From Litomosoides sigmodontis (taxonomy: Eukaryota > Nematoda > Chromadorea > Rhabditida > Onchocercidae), in contig OY718803.1 in the NCBI GenBank assembly GCA_963070105.1, positions 8,351,823-8,415,822 on the forward strand: 64,000 nucleotides of DNA, read 5' to 3'. Positions 53,005-64,000 of this stretch are shown one piece after another; within the stretch, counting starts at the first letter, position 1, and each line of letters begins with the position of its first letter. Position numbers and translations under genes: made by a program. The notes below the pieces were generated by a model. That model saw nothing but the letters and a program-made list of their open reading frames with translations, did not search any database and had not been told where the DNA came from.

Positions 53005-54111
53005 TCAAAATATCGTAAGAACGGATTTTTTTTTCTTTGAATTTTTAATTTTTTTAACCATCAACTCTCTTGATTCATTCCACTTTTTAGCATTTTTCCC
53101 ATCGCACGAAAGTGCTACTTCTGAATTTTTCGAAAAATTATAACTCGACAAATTTGTCGTTCCCTTCGATCCTGAACGATTATATCCAGAATCTTGAATA
53201 CTCTCTCTAGTGAATTCCGAGCCATTTTTTCCAGCATTTCGTACCATTTTCATTGGCTTCACTCTTTCCTCTCTCTTCACTGGGACACGTGGATGATTCG
53301 GTCCTTCAGAAGCAACGATGGAGGAACCGGCTGTGAAGCGACGATGAAAAGTGATGGCTTCGCTTTGCGCTTCATCAAGTTCATCAGATTCTTGAACATT
53401 GCGCCATGTTTTATCAATCAATTCTTTTGAAGTCATCCCACGAGCATTCTCCTCACTTGACATCAGACCACGGATGTCTTCCCTGCAGTTCAGGTAGTAT
53501 GATGAAAATTTCAACGAGGTTACAAATAGCTAAGAAAATTTAGCAAAAAAAAAAAAAGAAGTTACTGCGCTACGTGAAAACGTCTATCGTATTTGTTCAA
53601 TGAAAAAAATTCGCCAATAAAATGGCGAAAATTTTTACTGAAAAGTGATATCTTTGAATGTTTTCTGTATTTTGTGCTTGAGAGTTGCAACAGAGCCAAT
53701 TAGTGCTGCGACATCTTTTTGCAAAATTCGCAATTCGCAATTGGTCGCAGAAAATAAATCAAGCTTCTGCAAATAATGCATTGCGATCGAAATATTTTCC
53801 AACAATTCCGTCACTTCAATCTACAACATATCAATGTTAATTATTAGCTCAACTTGAGAAGTAATTCGCAGAGCACATACTTTATTGCTATCAATGAGAT
53901 GCTTCTTTTTGCATAACTTCTTCTTATCTTGAATAAATTTACCGCTCCTACCTCAACTTCCACGACACCGTATGACTTCGGACATTTTACAACTGACCGA
54001 TGACCCGACTGTGACGGAGAGTTAGCCGAGTGTTTGTGAAAATGCTTCAAACTATAATGCCAGTGATTAGATTAGATTACTTCCCAATGAAATATCGCTT
54101 AAATCATTCAT
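53005..54111 (-). CDS. Unrecognised coiled-coil protein
   Basis: Best model, transcript order: 54111-54081, 53992-53952, 53820-53639, 53482-53005; phases agree, 243 residues. The third exon reads IEVTELLENISIAMHYLQKL and then CELRILQKDVAALIGSVATL, a heptad-like leucine-rich segment (about residues 25-85) that should form a coiled coil. The last exon is polar, with ENARGMTSKELIDKTWRNVQ, a basic RVPVKREERVKPMK stretch and a Lys-rich C-terminus (KKIKNSKKKK). There is no signal peptide or membrane segment, so it is probably intracellular. The two 3' exons are well supported. The first two are short and inferred from phase. A TTTTTAACAG acceptor just upstream (near 54130) could be a trans-splice site. 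I do not recognise the family. Confidence 0.6.
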
Positions 54112-55387
54112 CGTAACAACCGTCGTACATCTGTTAAAAATAAGAAAAAAAAAGTTACAAAATGCAGCCGTTGAAAAAGCTTATGCGAAAACAAAGTGAA
54201 AAATACAACCCACCCAGCCATGACTTCGGACTACCAGAAGATTAAATTAAATTTAAAAATGCAGAACTTATACGCAGGCTACGTCAAACTGAATATCATT
54301 CTACACCATTCTGCAAAAATTATGTAACTCGAAATGTTCAATGACCATCATACGTGTCGGATCAAAGATTTTAAACGTTAATGTCAAAAATAGATCAATC
54401 GATAGTTGCCGACAATGGAATTTGTTAAACTTTGATCTCACGCTAACCCTGTATCCATCATTTTTTCTCCTTCTCCCTACTCTCTTCTGTCTAGCACAGA
54501 GAGTCTCTTCAAGTGTTTTTGAACTATTAAATTTCACTATTTTTAAATTTATCCACCGTCGAATTATAGCAAAGGTGTACTTTTTTTTTCTTTTTTGCAA
54601 ATAACAGAACAAAAGTGTTGTGTTGTGTGATTAAAACTGAGTTAACAATAGTTTTATTCATTGACTTTTTTATTTAAAAAAATCAATTTCAACTAATAAG
54701 TTAAACTTTTCGACTGACCTTTTTTCCACATTTCTCTTCAACTAAGGACGATCTACTAATAAGTTATGAAGTATCAAATTTTGACAGAGTAATTTCAATT
54801 AAAAACTTCATTATTTTCAACAAAACACAATTTATAACGTATCAGATATACTAGAGGAAGTATTGTTGGATCAAGAGGGTTAGCAACATGTAAAATGTTG
54901 AAAAATTAAATAAAATTATAAAAGTGTAATAAAGAAAAACAGTTTGTTAGAAGAAACAAGAGCGAAAGAAGATAATTTTTCATTTATACTGATTTTTAAT
55001 AGAACAATAAAAGTAAAAAAGAAAGGCAAAACACACTAAACAATTCTCAAATTGAAATAATTTCTATCCGACATTTCATAAAATTTTAATCCTAAAATTT
55101 CTGCTTGAAATTAAACTTATCATATAACAGTATAGCAAAAATGTTGAATTGTATCAAAAAAAAAACGATAAATTACGATGTATTAAAAAACTGAAAAATT
55201 GAGGCGTCTTAAAAGAGAAGAATTTTTTGAGAAATGACTCTCTTAAATTTCCTCATACACTGCGCTTACCGTGGTCAAACTGTAAAATTTCAATTTATCA
55301 AATTAAAAATTTGAAAAAATGCTAAAAATTAGAACATAGGAAGAACACTTTTTTTTTCATCAGAGACTCTTTTAGAAAATATTGTAG
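54112..55387. other. Region between the coiled-coil gene and the dehydrogenase gene
   Basis: Holds copy A of an inverted repeat (54336-54608). The rest is AT-rich without a supported gene. Confidence 0.5.
54336..54608 (+). repeat. Dispersed repeat, copy A
   Basis: Matches 59482-59767 in inverted orientation over nearly its whole length, with substitutions and a few small gaps. The best-conserved block is centred on the word CACAGAGAGTCTCTTCAAGT (54496-54515). A second is GATCAATCGATAG (54393-54405). An open frame is kept in both copies (SIDSCRQW, then LAQRVSSSVFE), but no further coding evidence was found. Confidence 0.9.
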
Positions 55388-58300
55388 TCATACAATACTC
55401 TTTACAGTCATCGCTTGTATTCCCAATGTTTTTGCTAATTCCTCCTGAAACACTTGTTAAGCATTCATATGAATAAATTAAAGAAGCTGTTAAATAGAGC
55501 TTTAACTGATATCACTATATGATCACTTACATAAACATTCAATATAATAAAAAATCATTTCTATACCGCATGAGTAATCTGATTTGGATGATACGGTATG
55601 CCACCGTGTTTTTCCACCAGTTCTGTATGCTCTTTTTCTGGATCACCGGGTATCAGCACTCGTTCATCGCCAACCTGTAATGCTTTGTTTTGTTTTTTTT
55701 TTTTTAAATTACTAAAATCGATTGATCAAAGGTTAATTACCTTGTATGTTAGAAATAATAGCTGTAAAATTTTGTTTAAAAAAAAAGTTTGTCATAAAAA
55801 TTATAAACCAATCGAATTACTGGGGAAGTAAAATTACAATAGAAGTAATTAATAAATTCACAATAAATTTCCAGCAATGTAAATTCCTACTGCACAATAA
55901 ATAAAGCGAACCGGTTTCAGTCCTCGCATTGAATCAATAAATTCTTGCAAACGATTTTCAAAATTTGGTGCAAAACTGTCCGGATTAACGGCAATAAAGC
56001 ATTGTCCCTTAACAAGGAAAATATTGATGCTTAGTTGCTAACAATGTTTTTGCTATTTCTAAATTAATCACAACAAATTTAATTTTTTTTTTAATATAAA
56101 AGAAAAAAAAAAGGTTCTTTAGGAAAATTTTATATTAACATTTTTTCATACTAAATTAGCAACGTGTGTTGTTGACATCCATTTCCGCACGTGTGGTCCC
56201 CATTGCGCGCCACCGAGTATGCTACAAATGATTTCCACTAAAGCACACAGGCCATATCCCTTATAGCCACCTGAAATTATTCCTCGCTGCACATCTGGCA
56301 GACGAAAAGTTCTGCTAATGAAGAATTGAAGATTGAACAACAAATGATCGTTTGCCACTTCGTAGTATAGTTAGCAAAGTTGGTTATCAATTAATTACCG
56401 TTTGCTTCTATTCAATGCAGCACTTCTATGCAATAATTTAATGAAATCATCGAAAGGAAAAAAAAATAGAAATCTTTTTTTCCATGCGACATGTCGTAGG
56501 AATAAATAAACGATCAATACTTCGATATGAAGTAATATGATAAGCAATTTAGTGTTACTATTTCGATAATGTACCGGTTAATTCAGCTCCACCAAGAGGT
56601 AAAAGGCCACCACCGTTTAATATTTCCGCAGGAACATTGCTAGCTTCACCATTTTTTTTAACGCCCCACGTATCTGGAACTGCTTGCTCTTTTCGGGCTG
56701 CTAATTCAATCTGAATTCACTCGAAATCAATCTCCCTCCTACTCACTCCATTTTTACATCACATCCAATAGAATAGATTATTTTTGAAGTTTTAATTCGT
56801 CAAATATTTTCAGCGTAATTTTACAAATGTAACTGAATTCTCAGATAAATCATATAAACGTGGTGATTACTGTAATAACGATTACTGTAATAATGATCAC
56901 TTTATCATATCAGTGTCCATTTGCTGCTGCTAAAAATTGGTGGTAGTAGTGCTAATAATAATAATGATGAATGATAATGACAGAGGTATAGCAAGAGGAT
57001 ACCTTTCCAAGAGCAGCAGTGGTAGTGGCCATGTCAAGCACGAACGTATCATTTTTAGCTCTGGCGGCAAGTGTCAAAGGATTTGTTCCAAGCGCTGCTG
57101 CACTCGATCTAGTTGGATACGTCAAAGGTGATGTATTCGTAAATGCCATACCCTTAAGTACATTTAGAAATCAGTTATAAGCAATTCATTTCATTGAAAC
57201 AAAAGCTCAAAGTCATTTCTCATTGCTACTAGAAAATCATATATGGGGAAAAAACTGGAAATTAGGCGTAAAGAAATTAATCTCATGTTATTATAATTAA
57301 TTCGAATTATTATTATCTTCACAGACAGAAACCATTATAATTACCAGAAGTCCCTCTCTCATTGCGCGCATACTGTACCACCCGGCAATTCCAAAATGAT
57401 TTGATCCTGTAATATTTTAAAACATAATTGAACAATCGAATTCATCACAGCTTAATTTTGCGCGGAAATGGATAAAACTGAATTTTCCCCAGCCAAATTT
57501 AGGTCTCATCAAAGGGCTAAATTTTATTTTCGACGAAAATTTAGGGTGTGCTACTTCAACGCTTCATCTTATCCCTATCATTCTAAAGTAACATTTCATA
57601 TTGCTATATTTTCACGTAAAGCATAGGTAAAAACCAGGTTAACAAATTGTACTGCACACATTTATTTAGCAAGCATTAATTCCTACAGTAACTTCATCTT
57701 TCTTTAAATAAATTACATTGTGTAGCGGTAGAATACACGAAATTAAAAAACTGAAAGTACTGTATTTAGCATACCTTTGGCTACAACCCAGCCAACACCT
57801 GTTTCTTTGGCTTTCTTAATTGCTAAATCCATGCAAAAATTTCCAACCACAGGGCCTAATAAATTATTTCCATCAACCCATGCACTTGCGGCATGCTCTT
57901 TGAGAATTTTTGGAATGCCATCCTTCAAACACATGCCTTTCTGCATGTCTTGAACATACATAGCTTAAAATAATTCTCCTTGTAAAATTGCAACTCTCGT
58001 ACATCTTAGTTTTAGCATTCTTTTAACATCATTTACAACTTTCTATTCCTCATCTCTTATATTTTAAAACTTTAAAAATAAAAAAAAAACACAGTACAAG
58101 ATTGAAGCAAGAAATGCAAGTTATAATACTTCCTATTAAAAATAAAAATTTCAAATTTAACTTAATTGAAAACATGGATAACTTGTTTTTTAAAAAAAAA
58201 ACCAATTTAGAAATATTTGATATTACAAAAGAGAATAAAGTAAATGTTATAAAAATCCAATATTTCCTTTATAATTTTTGCTTCAAAATTTGTTAGTATT

Positions 58301-58852
58301 AGAGTGACATCAAAGACGCATCGATGTAAACAACCTAATCGGTTTAATCCATGACTGTAGTGGCCTCGTACATCAGCGGCTACCAAAACACTGGCTAGTT
58401 GTTGGGCATGATCTTTTGATGTACCCGCTTTCACCATGCAATCCACCATATATCTTGTCACCTAAATTTATACCCAATCAGATTACAATTTCAATTATCC
58501 CAAAAATTTTCCACTATTACTTTTATTTTAATCCGTTTACTGTGTTCACCTTTTATTAATTAATATAAAATTAAAAAGTTTCGAGAATTTTTGCTTCTTA
58601 AAAAAAACACCTCATACTGACCTCAGGAACAGCTACAATCTTATCTTTTGCGTCAACTGCTGCTGCGACATTTCGATTGGAATTTATCATACAGTTGAAA
58701 ATTTTTGATTGCTCCATGTTGACAGCTGCGCAACATCGATGGATACGACGTGTGCTGGCAAATGAGGAGGAAGGTGTGGAGAGCGCCCGGCGCAACAGAA
58801 TTCTTCCACCGTTGTAAGCAAACAATGAATCTGTTATTCGATTAAATAGCAT
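55388..58852 (-). CDS. Malate/L-lactate dehydrogenase, LDH2/MDH2 family
   Basis: Exons, transcript order: 58852-58622, 58461-58335, 57963-57775, 57406-57345, 57152-57003, 56710-56575, 56270-56152, 56007-55912, 55674-55567, 55444-55388. All phases agree; 424 residues. An NAD(P)H-dependent 2-oxoacid reductase of the type 2 family, unrelated in fold to ordinary lactate and malate dehydrogenases. Family motifs: VAADVRGHYSHGLNRLG (contains the conserved His), KETGVGWVVAKGSNHFG, GIAGWYSMRA, MAFTNTSPLTYPTRSSAAAL, GTNPLTLAA, FVLDMATTTAALGK, GGYKGYGL and VLIPGDPE. The first exon adds about 70 residues, rich in Arg, Ser and Ala, before the catalytic domain. It may be a mitochondrial targeting sequence, or a leader before an internal start at Met46 (NMEQSK). 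Confidence 0.95.
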
Positions 58853-59481
58853 CGCCTAAATGTTAGCGTGAAATTAAATTGGAAAAAGAAGAAGTGAAAA
58901 AGGCAAAAAGGGTCGTAGGAGAGAAATCAATTTACATTTGGGTGGTAAGATTTGGATTAAAAAAGGGGAAAAAAAACTTCCAGAATTATGAATTTCTAGT
59001 GAACTAAAGAGAGAAAGCGAAAAATAGCTTCCAGTCAATCTCATCGTTAGTGGGATTAAAGCTTATGAATAATCTAGCAATAGCAGCAACACTCGCTGTT
59101 TACTTTAAAAGACAAATTAACTTTTAAAATGTGCTAGAAAGCAGGTATGAGGGGAAAAATTTTTGGACAACGACTAAACAAACAAACAATGAATAAATAA
59201 AAAAAAAAAAAGTTGTTTAAATAATTGTGATAACACATTGAGTTAGAATAATCATTCAATGTTCGACTTATCATTTCATGCAACTTTTTCTTTTTGAAAA
59301 AAATAAGTGCTTAAATTCTGCAAAAATAGTTTAGCGTAAACGTTATCCTTACTTAGATCGTTTTAATCTCAAAGGAAAGGTGGAGGAAAAGTCAGGTAAA
59401 AAGTTTAAATTATTAGCTAAAGTTAATTTTTAAAAAAAAAAATACGAATGACAGCTTAGTTTTTGATCATAGCAATTCATT

Positions 59482-59767
59482 TTCTGTTATTGCGAAAAAA
59501 AAAGTGCGCTTTTATTATAATGCAAATAAACAGTTGTTATCGTTGATAGAATATTTTAAAAATAGTGAAATTTAATGATTCAAAAACACTTGAAGAGACT
59601 CTCTGTGCTAGAAAAAAGAGAGGGAGGGAAAATGAAAAGATGATAGGTATGCATAGAGTTAGCGTGCGATTAAAGTTCAACAATTTCCATTGTCGGCAGC
59701 TATCGATTGATCCATCTGGCATTAGCGTTTAAAATCTTTGATCTGTCGCAAGCAACTGTCATTGAAC
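59482..59767 (-). repeat. Dispersed repeat, copy B
   Basis: Reverse-complement counterpart of 54336-54608. The two copies flank the dehydrogenase gene, about 4.9 kb apart, in opposite orientation. Both begin with GTTCAATGA and end near AATAACAGAA. No target-site duplication was identified. Confidence 0.9.
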
Positions 59768-61242
59768 TTTTTCAGTTAGATAATTTTATAGAATATTTGG
59801 CAACAGTTAAAGTAGTTGCGCTGAATAACAGTTTTCTTTTTTTGATTTCATTAATTTAATGGATGAGATTAATTTGCAAAATTTAATTGTGTGCTTCAAA
59901 AAAGATGTTCCGATTTTGCTGCCAGACATTGAAGTCTGTTATAGTAGCAGTAGTGGTAGTAGTAGAAATGATAAATTATGTTTTTGTGACAGACGCGAAA
60001 AAACTACGCGATGGAATTTGACGAGAAAGCAAGCAAGCGATTGTGGAAATTTTGTTGTTTGTTAGCGATGAGTGCTGCGAGGATATTACGTCAGCGAGGC
60101 ACGGCCAAGTTGTTTGTTAAAAAATTGAAGCGAAAGCAAAACAACCATAAATTCACATTCACATTTCCGCTCTAAGCTAATTATGCTATGTCACGAACAG
60201 ATTATTAATCAACAAATTTTTTGAAGCAATACTGTTTACGGGCCGGCTGAAGTGAGTGAATGAAATTATTCACTGCTTAATTGGTCAATTTGAACTACTC
60301 AAGCAAGCAACCTTTATCGGTGCGACGCAATAATATTAGGTTGAATAATTTTATGCATCAAAGATTTGTGAGCGCTTTGGTCAAAGATCAGTGTGATTCA
60401 AAATGTAAGGTTGAAAAGAAAGCATTTCTATTATCATTTATTTACTATTATTAACTTTTTTTTTTGGAATTTATTTATTTCTAATTTTGCGTTGTATGCA
60501 ATTGTGAAGTGTGGAAGAGGAAGTTGAGAATTATTAGATTATAAAAGATTTTGCAAATTAATAATTCTATCAAATTGTATGGCGCTGTGTAAATTAAAAG
60601 CAAACGCATGAACATTAACAAAATAAGAAGTAATAAATGACTAATTAATATAAGTAGAAAGGATAATTATTGTGTAAATAAAATTTTTAAAAATTGCATA
60701 AATAAAATAGCGAAGTAATGGATGGCATTCAAAGTAATAGGAAATAAAATTAGGGAAAGTAGTAATACCGGAAATGCGTGAAAGGCAGTGTAAATTTAAA
60801 TTGGGACGATAAAAGTTTGCCAATTTCTGATTCATCTAACTTGACTTTTGAATTTTACAGCTCAATACAGCGGTTGCTTGCTTGCTTGCAATTTGTATCC
60901 AGTCCACGTTGACCACTTAACAATTCCAACAATAATTTAGGATTGATAAATGATGAGTGAAACTAATTGATAGCAAATCAAGTGGTCAACTAGAAACTTC
61001 TCAGTTAGAGGGAAATGCCAGGCAACGTGACGTGTACATTCGGAACATTTGAAGTACACTTGAATTTTTCCACTCACTTTTGCGCTAATATTTAAATTTC
61101 TGGTTGTTTAATAAAAGGATGAAGTGATTGATAAAGCTGGTTTTATTTCTTTTATCCTGCTTTAAACAAGGTCGGCTGTTCCACCTACAAAATTTGTTCA
61201 TTTAAAAATTAGCCTTGCTTGTAAACTCTTCCTATTTCAATC

Positions 61243-61248
61243 TTTCAG
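61243..61248 (+). promoter_or_regulatory. Probable trans-splice acceptor of hexokinase
   Basis: A strong TTTCAG preceded by a pyrimidine-rich tract lies 14 bases before the first ATG that fits the hexokinase frame. No upstream coding exon was found, so this is probably where the spliced leader is joined. Confidence 0.5.
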
Positions 61249-61262
61249 ACAAAACGAGAAAT

Positions 61263-62850
61263 ATGATACGGGAAATATCATTGTATGGTCAGAAGAGTAG
61301 TAGCCAGTTGGAAAAAATTCAAGAATTTTGCAAACCACTGATACTGTCTGATGAGCAATTAAGACATGTGATGTCGGAAATGCATAATAAAATGGAAAGA
61401 GGATTGAGCGACAAACCAGGTGTAAAATCATGTCTTAAAATGCTGCCATCCTTTGTAAGAGCTGTCCCAAATGGTACCGAAAAAGGCGACTATTTAGCTT
61501 TGGACCTGGGTGGTACCAATTTCCGTGTTCTACTTATACGATTAAGTGGTACTGAAGCTGAAATCTCAGGGAAAATCTACGGTATACCGGACTCGGTGAT
61601 GAAAGGTACCGGAATTATGCTTTTCGATCATATTGCTGCATGTTTGGCAAATTTTATGGAAGATAATGATCTGAAAGGTGCTAATAAATTACCACTTGGT
61701 TTTACTTTTTCATTTCCTGTCTCACAGGAAGGTTTAACATCCGGAATACTGGTCCACTGGAGTAAGGGATTCAGTGCAAGTGGTGTGGAGGGTAAAGATG
61801 TGGTTCAATTCTTACGTGATGCGTGTAATCGACGTAAAGATATCGATGTGGAAATTGAAGCTTTACTAAATGATACAGTTGGCACGCTAATGGCATGTGC
61901 ATTCAAAGAAAATACGTGTCAAATTGGAGTGATCCTTGGAACTGGTACCAATGCCTGCTATATGGAGAAGCTATCAAATTGTCCAAAATTTAAGAAATTT
62001 AAATTTGATGAAGATAAATATCCGAAAGAGATGATTATTAATATGGAATGGGGAGCGTTTGGCGATGATGGATGCTTAGATTTTGTTCGGACAATTTATG
62101 ATTCACAAGTGGACGAGCGAACCATTAATCCAGGATTTCATTTATTTGAAAAAATGATTTCCGGAATGTATATGGGTGAATTAGTACGCTACGTATTAGC
62201 ATATTTAGCTAAAGAAAACTTAATATTTGACGGAGATTATGATTCCATTTCACAGCCGCATTGCTTCCCAACTAAATACATATCGGAAATTGAAGCCGAA
62301 CCGGGTAACGGTAAGCGTTATCAGAAAACAATGCAAATTTTGGAAGACGTTGGTGTGGGACATGTTACAATACAGGATTGCGAAATTGTTGCCTATGTTT
62401 GTTCGGTGATTAGCACAAGGTTTAAATTTTATTTGCATATAAAATTTTTTATTACAATTTAAAACTCATTTTTTAGAGAAAGAAAATAGCACAAATTTTA
62501 CTGTGCAAGGGATATTGATCTGAAACTTAGGTGTTTTGGTAAATACTGATTTCGATGCTTTAAAAATTTCCCTCAATTTCAGAGCAGCACATCTTACAGC
62601 AGCCGGAATCACCTGCCTACTGAATCGTTTGCAGAAACCGTATGTTACAGTTGGTATCGATGGGTCGTTATTTCGTTTTCATCCACACTTTGCTAGAATT
62701 ATGGATCAAAAGATTGATCAATTACTGCCAAAAAATCTAGAATATCAATTAATGCTATCGGAAGACGGAAGCGGACGTGGTGCAGCACTGGTTGCGGCTG
62801 TAGCAAGACGTATTAAAAGTGAAGGACGTGAAGTGGCCAAAAAAAGTTAA
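61263..62850 (+). CDS. hxk: Hexokinase
   Basis: Two exons, 61263-62419 and 62583-62850; 474 residues, the usual size of a single-domain eukaryotic hexokinase. It phosphorylates glucose at C6 using ATP, the first step of glycolysis. Motifs: LALDLGGTNFRVLLIRLSG (phosphate 1), LGFTFSFPVSQEGLTSG (sugar-binding signature), EALLNDTVGTLMACAF (catalytic Asp), IGVILGTGTNACYMEK (phosphate 2), NMEWGAFGDDGCLDF (sugar contact Glu), GITCLLNRLQ, VGIDGSLFRFHPHF and LSEDGSGRGAALVAAVA (adenosine-binding end). All key residues are present. The signature's usual W-T-K reads W-S-K. The start was chosen at 61263 because a splice acceptor at 61248 cuts off the longer open frame. No N-terminal hydrophobic mitochondria-binding stretch is seen, so it is probably cytosolic. 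Confidence 0.97.
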
Positions 62851-64000
62851 TTAACCAGCCTGATAAATCATAATCATAAACGATCCATCAAAATATGTCT
62901 ATCTACTGAATTACTTTGGATATGTCTATCCAGAGTAATTCAGAGACTTAAAATTTTGAATATAAAGCTACTGAAATTGCAATTCTTAATGATTGAACAT
63001 CATGGGAAGAGTTCCATCAGGTTGCAATGCACAAAGCGCAATAATTAGCATATTTAATGAAATGACTGAAATGAATAACTTCTGTAATATTATTAGGATT
63101 GTCAACTCCTTACTTCCATTAATTGCCATTTCAATTTCTATTTAAATGAACAGAAAACGAAATATTTCTTTTTCCGTTTATTGCCCAATTTATACAGACA
63201 AACAGCAATACTAAAAGTAAGATCAAAGGCGATAATAAAGAACATCTATTTTTAAATTGAAAAATGTAAGTATTTTTGTGATTAGTAAATTCAGATGATA
63301 ATATTAAATGATTGCTACATGTTTAATATTTTTGCGTCTTAACTTTTAATTCTAACCCATATTTCTTTCACGGTCATTTTACAACAATATTTGAGGATTC
63401 ATAAAGCATCACTCGTCATAGCTGTTGAAGTATGAGAAAAATATTTCATTAAAGTTGAATTTCACCCATTCATGCTTTTTGTTTCCTTCTGCATTTGAGA
63501 GTTAACGAGCAGTTCATTTTAGCAACGGCCTTTCCACAAATAACAAAAGAAGTTTTACGGAGAAATATTCGTTCCTAAATGATTATCCATCTCTATACTA
63601 CTAAATATTTCATTTCATGCTTTCTGACTGCTTGTCAATTTCATAACATGGAACCTATGAATATGTCTTCATTGCATTAGCTCATCACTACTATTGCGAG
63701 AATGGCACTTGTCGACCGTGCACTGGACAATATCTCGTGATACTTCGTGGTACTTTCGGATACACGGATGTCCCACCGCATACCGTGGTGTCATTCGCTA
63801 TTGCAATTCCGCTTTCAGTTTGCACCGACGACGTCTGACTCTTAAATTCATCTTTAAAATGAAATTTGTTGAGCTATTTCATTTTTCATAAGATGAAAGC
63901 ATGAACAGTGCAATATCAATAAAGGAACTTCATTTTAAAAAAAAATGACACATTTACTTACAAACTGTTGAGGAATGGTTGATGATTGGTTGTCACCATC
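62851..64000. other. Region downstream of hexokinase, no gene seen
   Basis: AT-rich 3' flank. An AATAAA at 63234-63239 may end the hexokinase transcript. A short open frame at 63694-63891 (+) shows no recognisable motif. Confidence 0.5.

Larger units (their letters stand above)
58853..61262. other. Region between divergent dehydrogenase and hexokinase genes
   Basis: Probably contains both promoters. Holds copy B of the inverted repeat (59482-59767). A 68-codon open frame at 59859-60065 (+) has no supporting features. Confidence 0.5.

Noticed and set aside
54341..54604. 87-codon open frame in repeat copy A as a gene
   Set aside because: It is shared with the inverted repeat copy, lacks splice or start context and its hydrophobic part comes from CT-rich sequence. 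Kept as a repeat observation instead.
59859..60065. 68-codon open frame upstream of hexokinase
   Set aside because: No splice signals linking it to hexokinase, a Ser-rich low-complexity middle and no recognised motif.

Overview
The window is nuclear DNA from a nematode, most likely a clade III (spirurid or filarial) species. This is inferred from the AT-rich, intron-dense genes with short exons and TTTCAG-type splice acceptors, a probable spliced-leader acceptor just before the hexokinase start, the nematode-like gene families, and introns longer than is usual in Caenorhabditis. I built the gene models by hand, chaining exons so that splice phases and reading frames agree. No alignment or transcript data were available, so exon ends supported only by phase are marked as less certain.

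Layout. 1-1809: no complete gene; the first 144 bases read like a P4-ATPase membrane segment. 1810-4974 (-): a GDSL/phospholipase B family membrane protein that keeps its nucleophile serine but seems to have lost its other active-site residues. 4975-16873: a gene-poor 12 kb rich in microsatellites, including a 609-bp compound CTA/CTG/CCG array at 12351-12959. 16874-23897 (+): a PFTAIRE-type cyclin-dependent kinase (CDK14/15), with a possible alternative first exon and a possible alternative 3' end reaching 26402. 26403-30249: no gene seen. 30250-39147 (+): a 20-exon secreted protein of about 1145 residues with three C-terminal PAN/apple-type domains, and a possible short membrane isoform made from an alternative terminal exon. 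39148-42642: empty, between convergent genes. 42643-44958 (-): an ABHD17-type depalmitoylase. 44959-47263: no gene seen. 47264-51487 (-): a secreted MAM-domain protein. 53005-54111 (-): a small coiled-coil protein I do not recognise. 55388-58852 (-): a malate/L-lactate dehydrogenase of the LDH2/MDH2 family. 61263-62850 (+): a two-exon hexokinase. 62851-64000: no gene seen.

The genes form no obvious pathway or operon. Three encode cell-surface or secreted proteins (phospholipase B-like, PAN, MAM). Two are signalling enzymes that act at membranes (PFTAIRE CDK, ABHD17). Two are central metabolic enzymes (hexokinase, LDH2-type dehydrogenase). The most unusual signals are the probable loss of catalysis in the phospholipase B protein, the alternative membrane-anchoring exon in the PAN gene, the long triplet array, and a diverged repeat of about 280 bp present in inverted orientation on both sides of the dehydrogenase gene.
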